This document shows, piece by piece, positions 53,160 to 61,138 of a stretch of 64,000 nt of DNA. The notes under the pieces were generated by a model. The model saw only the letters and a program-made list of their open reading frames with translations, was not told where the DNA came from and ran no database searches. Numbering within the stretch: the stretch's first letter is position 1; every line of letters begins with the position of its first letter. Made by a program: the position numbers and the translations under genes. This DNA comes from CBDAMZ01 sp965197375 (GTDB lineage: Bacteria; Acidobacteriota; Vicinamibacteria; Vicinamibacterales; UBA8438): assembly GCA_965197375.1 (NCBI GenBank), contig CBDAMZ010000010.1, forward strand, positions 682,001 to 746,000, read 5' to 3'.

Positions 53160-54110
53160 ATGATGGCACCAATCGACTTATCCGTGCGCGTCGGCCGGTG
53201 GCAGCTGAAGAACCCGCTGATTGCCGCCAGTGGGTGCTTTGGGTACGGGGTCGAGTACGCCGATGTAATGGATCTGTCAACCCTCGGTGGGATAGCCGTC
53301 AAGGGACTCTTCCTCGAGGAGCGCGAGGGACATTCTCCGCCCCGCATCATCGAGACCCCGAGCGGCATGCTCAATGCCATCGGCCTCCAAGGCATCGGGG
53401 TGAGGCGGTTCGTCACAGAAAAGCTCCCCGTCCTGCGGGAACGCAAAGCAGTCGTCATCGTAAACATCTGCGGCACGACCGTCGACGAATACGCCGAGCT
53501 GGCGCGGATCCTGACAGACGCCGAGGGTGTGGCCGCGCTGGAGCTCAATATTTCCTGCCCCAACATCAAAGAGGGCGGAATCACTTTTGGCTGTAGCCTC
53601 CAGGGGACCCACGCTGTGGTCCGCGCCGTGCGCCGCGTGACTGACCTTCCGGTCATCCCCAAGCTCACGCCCAACGTCACCAATATCGGGTCGTTCGCGC
53701 GCGCCGCAGAGGAGGCAGGGGCGGACGCCGCCTCGTTGGTCAATACCTTCCTCGCCATGGCCATCGACATCGAAACACGGCGCCCAAAGCTCTCCAACGT
53801 AGTCGGAGGACTGAGCGGGCCCGCCATCCGGCCAATCGCCGTGCGGATGGTTTACGAGTGCCAACAAGCCGTGCGGATCCCGATCATCGGTATGGGGGGG
53901 ATCGCGACCCCACAGGATGTCGTGGAGTTCCTCATCGCGGGGGCCACGGCGGTGCAGGTTGGCACGGCCAACTTCGAGAATCCGTTCATCTGGTCCAAGC
54001 TGCGAGACGGCTTGATTGACTATCTACAACAGCATGGCCATGCTGCTGTCATCGACATCATCGGCAATATGGACCGCGACGACCGCGACACGGCTTGGAC
54101 CAGTTCTTAA
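53160..54110 (+). CDS. pyrD: Dihydroorotate dehydrogenase, class 1B catalytic subunit
   Basis: FMN barrel enzyme of about 316 residues that oxidises dihydroorotate to orotate. Seen: LKNPLIAASGCFGYGVEYAD, NAIGLQGIGVRRF, the catalytic cysteine in LELNISCPNIKEGG, IPKLTPNVTNI, GGLSGPAIRPIAVRMV and IIGMGGIATPQDVVEF. Start ATG 53160 (or 53163) follows GGAGAGAG. The pairing with pyrK confirms the NAD-linked 1B type. Orotate would next need PyrE, of which only a fragment is seen nearby. Confidence 0.95.
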   Translation: MMAPIDLSVRVGRWQLKNPLIAASGCFGYGVEYADVMDLSTLGGIAVKGLFLEEREGHSPPRIIETPSGMLNAIGLQGIGVRRFVTEKLPVLRERKAVVIVNICGTTVDEYAELARILTDAEGVAALELNISCPNIKEGGITFGCSLQGTHAVVRAVRRVTDLPVIPKLTPNVTNIGSFARAAEEAGADAASLVNTFLAMAIDIETRRPKLSNVVGGLSGPAIRPIAVRMVYECQQAVRIPIIGMGGIATPQDVVEFLIAGATAVQVGTANFENPFIWSKLRDGLIDYLQQHGHAAVIDIIGNMDRDDRDTAWTSS

Positions 54111-54405
54111 TCCCCTAGGCAGGTCGCCGCCGCATGGACCTCTTGCCCTTCCTCACCCGCTACGGCTAGCACCTCCGCGACGAGACGAAGGCAGCTGTCA
54201 CACAGAGTGCGGCGCACGCGCCCACTCGAACTCGACGAGACCAATATCTCCATTCGAGCTGAGCTAAAGCGCCGCCTTAACACCAAAGGTCCCCGCTCTG
54301 AACTGGACGGACCACAGGCCGCGACGCACCACACGACGACCCACGCGGAGCGGGACGGCAGGCGGGCGAAGCGACGGGCACGCGCGTGCCCGTCGTCTGT
54401 GAATG
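54111..54405. other. Intergenic stretch pyrD / pal
   Basis: Nearly 300 bases without a firm gene. A minus-strand frame (about 54107-54253, 48 codons from ATG 54253) gives a small protein with a CDSC pair (RRTLCDSCLRLVAEVLAVAG) but no recognised family, and it touches the pyrD stop. The rest is GC-rich with no clear terminator. Confidence 0.45.
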
Positions 54406-54978
54406 CTACTTACCGGTGACGACGACGTGGCCGCGACGGTTGCGCGACCAGCATTCCTCGTGGCTGTCCTCGCAGAAGGGTGACTCCTCACCCCTGCTGA
54501 CGGTGTCGACACGAGTATCCGAGATGCCGAGGCTCACCAGGTAGTCTCGGACAGCCGTGGCTCTCTCGTCGCCGAGCGCCAGGTTGTACTCGTTCGTACC
54601 ACGCTCGTCACAGTGTCCTTCCACCCTGATGCGCGTCGAGGGCCACATGCGCATCCAGTCAGCGTTGCTCTGCAAGATCGTCTGCGCTTCCGGCAGGATC
54701 TCCGCCATGTCGTAGTCGAAGAACACCGGGTCGAGTGGGGACGTGCTATTGAGCTCCTCCAACGTCATCCGATCGAAAATCTCCTCCGGGGTCGGAGGCG
54801 GCGGCGGTGGTGGTGGTGGTGGTGGCGGTGGTGGTGGTGGTGGTGGTGGTGGTGGTGGTGGGGCCGGCGGAGGGGGTGGCGGCGGCTCGGGTGGTGGATT
54901 ATCGGCACAAGCAGCGGCCCCCAAGCCCATCACAACACACAGGCCAACGGCCAACAAGCATCGCCAAGCGGATTTCAT
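54406..54978 (-). CDS. pal: Peptidoglycan-associated lipoprotein (Pal/OmpA-like)
   Basis: Outer-membrane lipoprotein of 190 residues that binds peptidoglycan. Signal with lipobox LGAAAC (Cys24), then a proline tract: PPPE, seven Pro, Ala and 23 consecutive Pro, then TPEEIF. The OmpA-like domain has VFFDYDMAEI, IRVEGHCDERGTNEYNLALG (the Pal signature) and ATAVRDYLVSLGI, ending in CWSRNRRGHVVVTG. The proline tract replaces the usual flexible tether and is encoded by a CCA microsatellite. tolA, tolB, tolQ and tolR are not near. Confidence 0.92.
   Translation of the reverse strand: MKSAWRCLLAVGLCVVMGLGAAACADNPPPEPPPPPPPAPPPPPPPPPPPPPPPPPPPPPPPTPEEIFDRMTLEELNSTSPLDPVFFDYDMAEILPEAQTILQSNADWMRMWPSTRIRVEGHCDERGTNEYNLALGDERATAVRDYLVSLGISDTRVDTVSRGEESPFCEDSHEECWSRNRRGHVVVTGK
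54808..54861 (+). repeat. TGG/CCA trinucleotide microsatellite in pal
   Basis: Six TGG units (54808-54825), one CGG, then eleven TGG units (54829-54861) on the plus strand, coding Pro on the minus strand. Length changes would keep the frame and alter tether length. Confidence 0.9.
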
Positions 54979-55078
54979 GGTGCGACTCTCCTCTTTAGAA
55001 TCCGTCTCGCGCCTCTGGAGCGGTCACGGGCGCCCGCTAGTACTGGTACTATCGGACCGATTGACAGCTGAGCTTTGA

Positions 55079-55107
55079 GCTTACAAAGTTTCGCCAAAAC
55101 CTGTCAA
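55079..55107 (-). promoter_or_regulatory. Candidate promoter of pal
   Basis: Perfect -35 TTGACA (55107-55102) upstream of pal, with a weak -10 (GTAAGC at 17 or TGTAAG at 16 bases). The -35 is also one arm of an inverted repeat TTGACAG/CTGTCAA (55061-55067, 55101-55107), which might serve as an operator. Confidence 0.3.
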
Positions 55108-55185
55108 TTGCAAGATTTCCGGTCGTCCGGAGCGTGACCCGCTACGCTAGGTCATCCGCCGCCGGAGGTAGGAACATTATTCGTC

Positions 55186-55395
55186 CTATTCGTCGTCCGT
55201 GTCGTCCTTATCTGCAGTGGCATCGCGGACTTCCTCGTCTTGCTCCTCTTCCTCGGACGCAAGCTCGAGCTGGACCGGCGACAGGCCCATGACCTCGAGA
55301 TTCGAACCGCACTCCGGGCAGCTCAATCGGTCACCGCGGTCGACGTCAAAGTCATCGACGTCGATCTCGGCGTCGCATTCCGGACAGGCAGCCAT
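55186..55395 (-). CDS. LysW-like zinc-ribbon acidic protein
   Basis: Protein of 69 residues. Two zinc-ribbon pairs (ACPECDAEI and SCPECGSNLEV) and the following GLSPVQLELASEEEE closely follow LysW, the amino-group carrier protein of lysine/arginine synthesis. In LysW the chain ends EDWGE, with the last Glu carrying the substrate; here that end is replaced by a longer acidic tail (QDEEVRDATADKDDTDDE) that still ends in Glu. No lysX, argB or argC homologues are nearby. It may be a carrier with altered tail or simply a related zinc-ribbon protein. Confidence 0.7.
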   Translation of the reverse strand: MAACPECDAEIDVDDFDVDRGDRLSCPECGSNLEVMGLSPVQLELASEEEEQDEEVRDATADKDDTDDE

Positions 55396-55500
55396 GGTGG
55401 AAAGGGACCGGAATTATAGTCAGAAGACTGCAGGGTCCGCAATCTGTTCGTGGCTGGACGTCCCAGGCGACATTACGGGTGACATTGTAGGGCACTTTCG

Positions 55501-56211
55501 ATGACCTCTTCTGCCATGATGCTGAAGACCATCGTGATCGCCGACGATACGGCGTCCGTTCAGGATCGCTTTGTAGCAGCGCTGCACGACGCCGGGCACC
55601 GGGCCATCGGCGTCAAGAGCGCCCCGGAGCTCCTCTCCCGAGTTCGAGCTGCGCTCGACCGGATTGATCTCGTCGTGCTCGATCTGCAACTCCCGCAATC
55701 GACCGGGGTGGACCTCGTACGGTCCATCCGCGAACTTGACGAGGGCAGGCTCCCGATTCTCGTCTTCAGCGGATCAATTTCGAGCGCAGAGGAAGTTCGT
55801 GAGTTGGCGAACTTGGGGGTCGCCGGCTATGTCAATGAACACAGCGCCATCCAACACATCCTCCCCGCGCTCGCTCCCTACCTGTTCCCAGACAACTTCA
55901 ACCGACGCACGAGCGCCCGCGTGGTGCTCAGCATCCCCATCACCTATCACGCCGGCAATACCGTCATCGCTGCGCTCACGCTTAACCTCGGCAAGGGGGG
56001 GGTGGGGGTGCGGACGATGAATCCGCTCGACCCCGGCACGCAAGTCCGTGGTCGATTTCGCCTGCCCGGCGCAGAGCGTGACATCGAAGTCACTTCTCGC
56101 GTCGTGTGGAGCGATCGTCGAGTCGGTATGGGCCTGCAGTTCGAGCAAGTCGACTCGGGTGATCAGGCCACCATCGACGAGTTCGTCGACCAGCAGGGTG
56201 CGGCTAGTTGA
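55501..56211 (+). CDS. Response regulator with REC and PilZ domains
   Basis: Protein of 236 residues. The REC domain has the acidic pair Asp15-Asp16, phospho-acceptor Asp61 in LVVLDLQLP and the Ser in ILVFSGS, but the conserved Lys is Asn (AGYVNEH). The PilZ domain from about residue 130 has RRTSARVVLSIPITY (RxxxR) and NLGKGGVGVRTM, a fair match to the c-di-GMP motif with Gly for Ser. Phosphorylation may be coupled to c-di-GMP sensing for motility or adhesion. No histidine kinase is adjacent. ATG 55501 or 55516 possible. Confidence 0.85.
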   Translation: MTSSAMMLKTIVIADDTASVQDRFVAALHDAGHRAIGVKSAPELLSRVRAALDRIDLVVLDLQLPQSTGVDLVRSIRELDEGRLPILVFSGSISSAEEVRELANLGVAGYVNEHSAIQHILPALAPYLFPDNFNRRTSARVVLSIPITYHAGNTVIAALTLNLGKGGVGVRTMNPLDPGTQVRGRFRLPGAERDIEVTSRVVWSDRRVGMGLQFEQVDSGDQATIDEFVDQQGAAS

Positions 56212-56366
56212 CATCGTTCTGAGACCATGCTTACGATCTACGGCTGTCGCGTGCGCTAGCCTCTCCTTCACATGCTATCTCTCGGTACGCTGAGCGCACC
56301 CTCTCCGGTAACTGATGTGCTCAAAAGGAGGGCTCTCCCCTTACAGTATGGCCAAGGAGTCACCCC

Positions 56367-57359
56367 GTGATTGAGGTACAGCATGTTACCAAACGCTACG
56401 GGCCGGTGAACGCGGTCGACGATATAAGTTTTCATGTCGAGCCTGGTCAGATCCTCGGCTTCCTCGGGCCAAACGGGGCCGGCAAGACGACGACCATGCG
56501 CATCCTGACCGGCTACGTAGCGCCGACAGAGGGTAAAGCGGCCGTCGCGGGGTTCGACGTCTTCGAGCAACCAGTAGAGGCAAAACGCCGCACCGGGTAT
56601 TTGCCTGAGGTGCCACCGCTCTACCCGGACATGACCGTTCGGGAATATCTGACCTTCGTAGCCAGAATCAATGGGGTCGGGTCTGGCGAGCGCCGACAGC
56701 GCGTGGACGCCGTCATGGGCCGGGTAAGCGTCAACGATCTGGCCGACCGGCACTGCGGGAGGCTATCAAAGGGCTACCGGCAACGGGTGGGGCTCGCCCA
56801 GGCGATCATCCACGATCCGGACGTTCTGATCTTGGACGAACCGACCGCAGCCCTGGACCCGAAGCAGATCATCGAGACGCGGGAGTTGATCAAGAGCCTC
56901 GCCGGCGACCACACCATCATCCTGAGCACGCACATCCTGCCAGAGGTTGCCCAGACCTGCGAACGGGTCGTCATTATCAACAAGGGCCGCGTCGTCGCCG
57001 AGGACACGCCGACAAACCTCACCGCGCGACTCATGGGCTCAGAAGCCATTCATCTACGCATCGACACCCTGGGCACCGACGTGACGCCGACGTTGGCAGC
57101 GGTGCCAGGCGTGACCCTGGTCTCCGCGCGGGAGTCAAGCGACGGCGTGCGCGCCTTCGAAGTCCAGAGCGCTCATGGGACCGACGTGCGGCGTGACTTA
57201 GCACGCGCGGTTGTATCCAACGGCTGGGGGCTTCTCGAAATGCGTCCGCTCCGGCTGAGTCTCGAAGAGATCTTCCTGCAGCTCACTACCGAGGAGGTAT
57301 CGAGCGAGCAGGCCGAAGCCGACGAGGCACGACAACCGACGGAAGCGACGCATGAGTAA
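56367..57359 (+). CDS. ABC transporter ATP-binding protein (GldA-like)
   Basis: ATPase of an ABC-2 exporter, 330 residues. Walker A GPNGAGKTTTMRIL, signature LSKGYRQRVGLAQAI, Walker B VLILDEPTAALDP and switch His in ILSTHILPE. The C-terminal part after residue 220 is the extra domain of the drug-type group (DUF4162-like). Start GTG 56367 has AAGGAG seven bases upstream. Overlaps the next gene by eight bases; with it and the following GldG-like gene it resembles the gldA-gldF-gldG set of gliding bacteria. Confidence 0.9.
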   Translation: MIEVQHVTKRYGPVNAVDDISFHVEPGQILGFLGPNGAGKTTTMRILTGYVAPTEGKAAVAGFDVFEQPVEAKRRTGYLPEVPPLYPDMTVREYLTFVARINGVGSGERRQRVDAVMGRVSVNDLADRHCGRLSKGYRQRVGLAQAIIHDPDVLILDEPTAALDPKQIIETRELIKSLAGDHTIILSTHILPEVAQTCERVVIINKGRVVAEDTPTNLTARLMGSEAIHLRIDTLGTDVTPTLAAVPGVTLVSARESSDGVRAFEVQSAHGTDVRRDLARAVVSNGWGLLEMRPLRLSLEEIFLQLTTEEVSSEQAEADEARQPTEATHE

Positions 57360-58128
57360 CATCTTTGCCATCGCCCAGAAGGAGATCCGTTCGTATTTCG
57401 CCTCACCCATCGCCTACGTCGTTGTCGGCCTCTTCGCGGTGCTGTTCGGCTACTTCTACATCATCGCCCTATCATTCCTGGTTCGGTTTAGCATGCAGGC
57501 GGGGATGGCCGGCATGCGCGGCCCCGAGACGATCAACATCAACGAGTTCGTGATACGACCGGTACTCGGCAACACGGCCGTGATGCTGTTGTTTCTCCTG
57601 CCGATGATCACGATGCGGACCTACGCCGAGGAAAAGCGGTCCGGTACCATTGAGTTGCTCTTGACGTCACCGCTCACTAACCTACAGATCACCCTTGGCA
57701 AGTTTCTGGGCGCGGTCACCCTGTTCGCCCTGATGTTGGCCGTCACGTCGATCCACATCGGGATCTTGTTTTGGTACGGGGAACCGGAGCTGTGGCCGAT
57801 CCTCAGCGGGTATCTCGGGTTGTTGCTTATGGGGACGGCGTTCATTTCGCTGGGATTGCTCATCTCGAGCGCAACAAAAAACCAGGTGGTCGCCGGCGTC
57901 ATCACCTTCGCCGTGTTACTGCTCTTCTGGATCATCCAGTGGATAGCTGATTCGCCGGGCGGCGGCACCACGCAGTCGGTCATCGCCTACTTGTCGGTCC
58001 TCAACCACTTCGAGGACTTCGCGAAGGGGATCGTCGACACCAAGCATGTGGTGTACTACGCGAGCTTCATCACCTTCGGGCTCTTCCTGACAGCCAAGTC
58101 GGTCGACAGCGAGCGGTGGCGAGAATAG
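57352..58128 (+). CDS. ABC-2 type permease (GldF-like)
   Basis: Membrane protein of 258 residues with six helices. Start MSNIFAIAQKEIRSYFASPI and the conserved LLFLLPMITMRTYAEEKRSG TIELLLTSP region identify ABC-2 permeases of the GldF/NosY type. C-terminal HFEDFAKGIVDTKHVVYYAS is typical of GldF-like subunits. It sits between the ATPase and the GldG-like subunit. Confidence 0.88.
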   Translation: MSNIFAIAQKEIRSYFASPIAYVVVGLFAVLFGYFYIIALSFLVRFSMQAGMAGMRGPETININEFVIRPVLGNTAVMLLFLLPMITMRTYAEEKRSGTIELLLTSPLTNLQITLGKFLGAVTLFALMLAVTSIHIGILFWYGEPELWPILSGYLGLLLMGTAFISLGLLISSATKNQVVAGVITFAVLLLFWIIQWIADSPGGGTTQSVIAYLSVLNHFEDFAKGIVDTKHVVYYASFITFGLFLTAKSVDSERWRE

Positions 58129-58135
58129 GTAGACC

Positions 58136-59782
58136 ATGATTAACCGAGTGCTCGGCGCGCTTGGCTGGGTCGGCACCGTGCTAGTGTTCGCGGGCTTCGC
58201 GACGCGGTTCGCCGTACCAGAGCAGCAAGCGGTCACGTGGTGGCTCTCGATCGTCGGGCTCGTGCTGGTCGTGCTCTACACACTCGGCCAGTGGCGCGAG
58301 ATCCTGGCTCTCTTCGCGAGACGCCAGGCGCGCTACGGCGTGCTGGCGATATCGAGCGTCCTAATCGCGGTCGGCATCCTGGTGGCAGTGAACTATGTAC
58401 TCGCCCGGCAGAACAAGCGGTGGGATTTGACGGCGGCGAAACAGTACTCGCTGTCGGACCAGACGCGTCGCGTGCTGGAGGCGCTCGACGAACCCATCAA
58501 GGTGCTGGTCTTTGCGCGCGCGGGTACGTTACAGAACTATCGTGATCGCCTAAGCGAGTACGAGTACACGTCGAGCCAGATCTCGGTGGAGTACGTCGAC
58601 CTCGACCGGAACCCCATCCTGGCAGATCAGTACGAAGTCCAAACATACGGAACTATCGTCTTCGACTACGAAGGCCGCGTCGAGCGGGTCATCTCCGAGA
58701 CCGTCGTAGAGCAAGACGTGACGAATGCCCTGATCAAGGCGGTGGAGGGTGAGGAACGCACGATTTACTTCGTGCAGGGCCACGGCGAGCGCGACCCAAA
58801 CAGCGCGGACCGAGACGGGTACAGCGCGCTCACGGAGGGAATGCGTCTCGACAACCTGTCGGTAGAAACGGTCGTGCTGGCACAGACCAGCATGGTCCCC
58901 GAAGATGCCAGTGTGCTGGTCATCGCCGGGCCGACGACGGATCTCCCCGAGGCCGAAGTCGAGCTATTCCGGAACTACCTTGAACAGGGAGGTAAGGCCC
59001 TATTGCTACTCGATCCTCCGACATCGCCCGATGACTCTGACGCCTTCAGCCTGGTGACCCTCGCCGCGGAATGGGGTATTGAGGTCGGAACGGACGTGGT
59101 GATCGACGCGGGCATCATGCAGCTACAGTTTGGTTTTTTGTCAGCAGTTGCCGCCAGCTACCCCCCGCACGCGATCACCGAGCGCTTCAATTTGCTGACC
59201 GCGTTTCCCTCCGCCCGGTCGGTCAGACCTGCTAGCGGCGGCGCCGATGGTCGTTTCGCCGAGACATTCGTCGAGACCGGTCCGCAGAGTTGGGCAGAGA
59301 GCAACCTCGGGGCGATCACGAGCGACGAGGTACTCCCAGAACTGGATGAGGACGAGGGGGACATTGCCGGCCCGATCCCGATTGCCGCTGCGGTGTCGGT
59401 TACGGTCGAGAACGAAGGGGCGGAGGCTGACGGCGAGACGACGGACACCGGGATGAATAAAGCCCAGATGGCCGATCCAAATCCAGCAGCGGGTTCCGAT
59501 GCCGATGACCGCCAGGCGCGCTTGGTGGTCATCGGCGACTCTGACTTCGCCACGAACAGACTGCTGGGAATTCCGGGCAACCGGGATCTCGTGCTCAACG
59601 TCCTGAATTGGCTCGCCGAGCAGGAAAATCTCATCGCCGTCCGGCCACGCGCGCCGGAAGACCGGCGGATCACCTTGACGGCCGACCAGCAATCCAGGAT
59701 CAGCTGGCTGGTGCTGCTGGTGATCCCAGGGGTGGTCCTCGGCAGCGGCGTGTATACCTGGCGGCGCAGGCGACAGCAATAG
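58136..59782 (+). CDS. GldG-like ABC transporter auxiliary protein
   Basis: Protein of 548 residues: N-terminal helices (GTVLVFAGFATRF, WLSIVGLVLVVLYTLG, VLAISSVLIAVGILVAVNYV), a large periplasmic domain with RWDLTAAKQYSLSDQTRRVL (a family hallmark) and EERTIYFVQGHGERDPN, and a C-terminal helix (WLVLLVIPGVVLGSGVYTWR) with a basic tail. This matches the 'uncharacterised ABC-type transport' family GldG. An acidic low-complexity insert (around residues 390-450) is notable. Precise substrate of such systems is unknown. Confidence 0.86.
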   Translation: MINRVLGALGWVGTVLVFAGFATRFAVPEQQAVTWWLSIVGLVLVVLYTLGQWREILALFARRQARYGVLAISSVLIAVGILVAVNYVLARQNKRWDLTAAKQYSLSDQTRRVLEALDEPIKVLVFARAGTLQNYRDRLSEYEYTSSQISVEYVDLDRNPILADQYEVQTYGTIVFDYEGRVERVISETVVEQDVTNALIKAVEGEERTIYFVQGHGERDPNSADRDGYSALTEGMRLDNLSVETVVLAQTSMVPEDASVLVIAGPTTDLPEAEVELFRNYLEQGGKALLLLDPPTSPDDSDAFSLVTLAAEWGIEVGTDVVIDAGIMQLQFGFLSAVAASYPPHAITERFNLLTAFPSARSVRPASGGADGRFAETFVETGPQSWAESNLGAITSDEVLPELDEDEGDIAGPIPIAAAVSVTVENEGAEADGETTDTGMNKAQMADPNPAAGSDADDRQARLVVIGDSDFATNRLLGIPGNRDLVLNVLNWLAEQENLIAVRPRAPEDRRITLTADQQSRISWLVLLVIPGVVLGSGVYTWRRRRQQ

Positions 59783-61138
59783 ATGCGTGGCCTCCGCTCA
59801 ACGCTGGTGCTGTTTGGCACCCTCGTCGTCGTCGGGGGATATGCCTACTTCGTCGAGCGAGAGCGCCCACCGGCATCGGAGGCGAACGCCAACGAACGCG
59901 TGTTCGACTTCGAGGCAGACGACGTGACCGAGTTGCGTGTCACGGCTGAAAGCGGTGAAATCACACACCTCGAACGCGTCGATGCTGATGCCGCCTGGGC
60001 CATCACGGCACCCATCAAGGCCCGCGCCGATGATACGAACCCCTCGTCCATCGCCAGCAGTCTCGCGTCGCTCGAGCTCAGCCGTGTCGTCGACGAGCAG
60101 CCGGCCGACCTCTCACCGTTCGGTCTGGCCGAGCCGGCCATGAGTATCGGGGTCAAGCTTACTGCGGACGAGGATGTCCGGCACCTGCTGATCGGAGACA
60201 AGAACCCGACTGGCGCGAGCCGCTATGCTAGAACTGACGACTGCGACCGCGTGTTTCTGATTGCCGGATACCTGGGCACTACCTTCAACCGTACCACCTT
60301 CGATCTCCGGGATAGGTCGATCCTCGATTTCGAACGGGACGACGTGGATGGCCTCGTCACCACCATGGGCGGGCAGACGATCCGTCTTGCCAAGACGGAG
60401 AACGAGTGGCGCATGCGTGAACCGTGGGACGTACGGGCAGATTTTAGCACCGTCGCAGGACTCGTCGGCCGCCTGAACACGGGGGAGATGCGCACCATCG
60501 AACGTGAAGCGCCTGAGGTGCTGGACCCGTTCGGCCTGGACGCGGCGCGCATCACCGTGGCAATCGAGGCCGGGAGTGCCAGGGCGACGCTGTCGGTCGG
60601 TGACAAGGCGCCCAACGGGACCGTCTACGCTCGAGACACCTCCCGCAGCCTGGTCTTCACGATCGACCAATCGCTAGTCGACGACCTCGAACGAGGCGCC
60701 GGCGAGTATCGCCGAAAGGATCTTTTCAGCTTCCGGCCGTTCAACGCGACTCGGCTCCAAATCGATCATGCCCACGTGACGGTCATATTCGAGAAAATGG
60801 AAGCTACGAGCGCCGACGAAGAAGATACCTGGCAGCGTGTCGAGCCTGCCGCTGACAAGGTCGAACGCAACGCCATGGAGGATCTCCTAGCCAAGTTCTC
60901 CAATCTGCGTGCCGAATCTTTCGTGGCGTCTCGGACCAATACCGGTCTGGACACGCCGTCTGCAACGATCCACGTGCGATTCGGCACGGACGGCAAAGAA
61001 GAGCGTGTCACCATCGGTCGGACGGGTGAGGATACGTTCGCCGTCCACGGCGATGAGCCAGGCGCCGCCCGGATTGATACGCGCGCCTTCGACGACGCCC
61101 TGGAGGCGCTCGGCACCGTCCAGTCAGAATCCTCGTGA
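59783..61138 (+). CDS. DUF4340 domain protein
   Basis: Protein of 451 residues with one N-terminal helix (LVLFGTLVVVGGYAYFVERE) and repeated periplasmic beta domains. Repeats are visible as WAITAPIKARADDTNPSSIA, EWRMREPWDVRADFSTVAGL and DTWQRVEPAADKVERNAMED, and as DLSPFGLAEP and VLDPFGLDAA. DUF4340 proteins regularly accompany GldG-like transporters and are probably part of that envelope complex. It begins directly after the GldG-like stop. Confidence 0.87.
   Translation: MRGLRSTLVLFGTLVVVGGYAYFVERERPPASEANANERVFDFEADDVTELRVTAESGEITHLERVDADAAWAITAPIKARADDTNPSSIASSLASLELSRVVDEQPADLSPFGLAEPAMSIGVKLTADEDVRHLLIGDKNPTGASRYARTDDCDRVFLIAGYLGTTFNRTTFDLRDRSILDFERDDVDGLVTTMGGQTIRLAKTENEWRMREPWDVRADFSTVAGLVGRLNTGEMRTIEREAPEVLDPFGLDAARITVAIEAGSARATLSVGDKAPNGTVYARDTSRSLVFTIDQSLVDDLERGAGEYRRKDLFSFRPFNATRLQIDHAHVTVIFEKMEATSADEEDTWQRVEPAADKVERNAMEDLLAKFSNLRAESFVASRTNTGLDTPSATIHVRFGTDGKEERVTIGRTGEDTFAVHGDEPGAARIDTRAFDDALEALGTVQSESS

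Noticed and set aside
54743..55078. Plus-strand frame with a long glycine run
   Set aside because: It is the reverse reading of the proline codons in pal; the lipobox and OmpA-like domain prove the minus strand.
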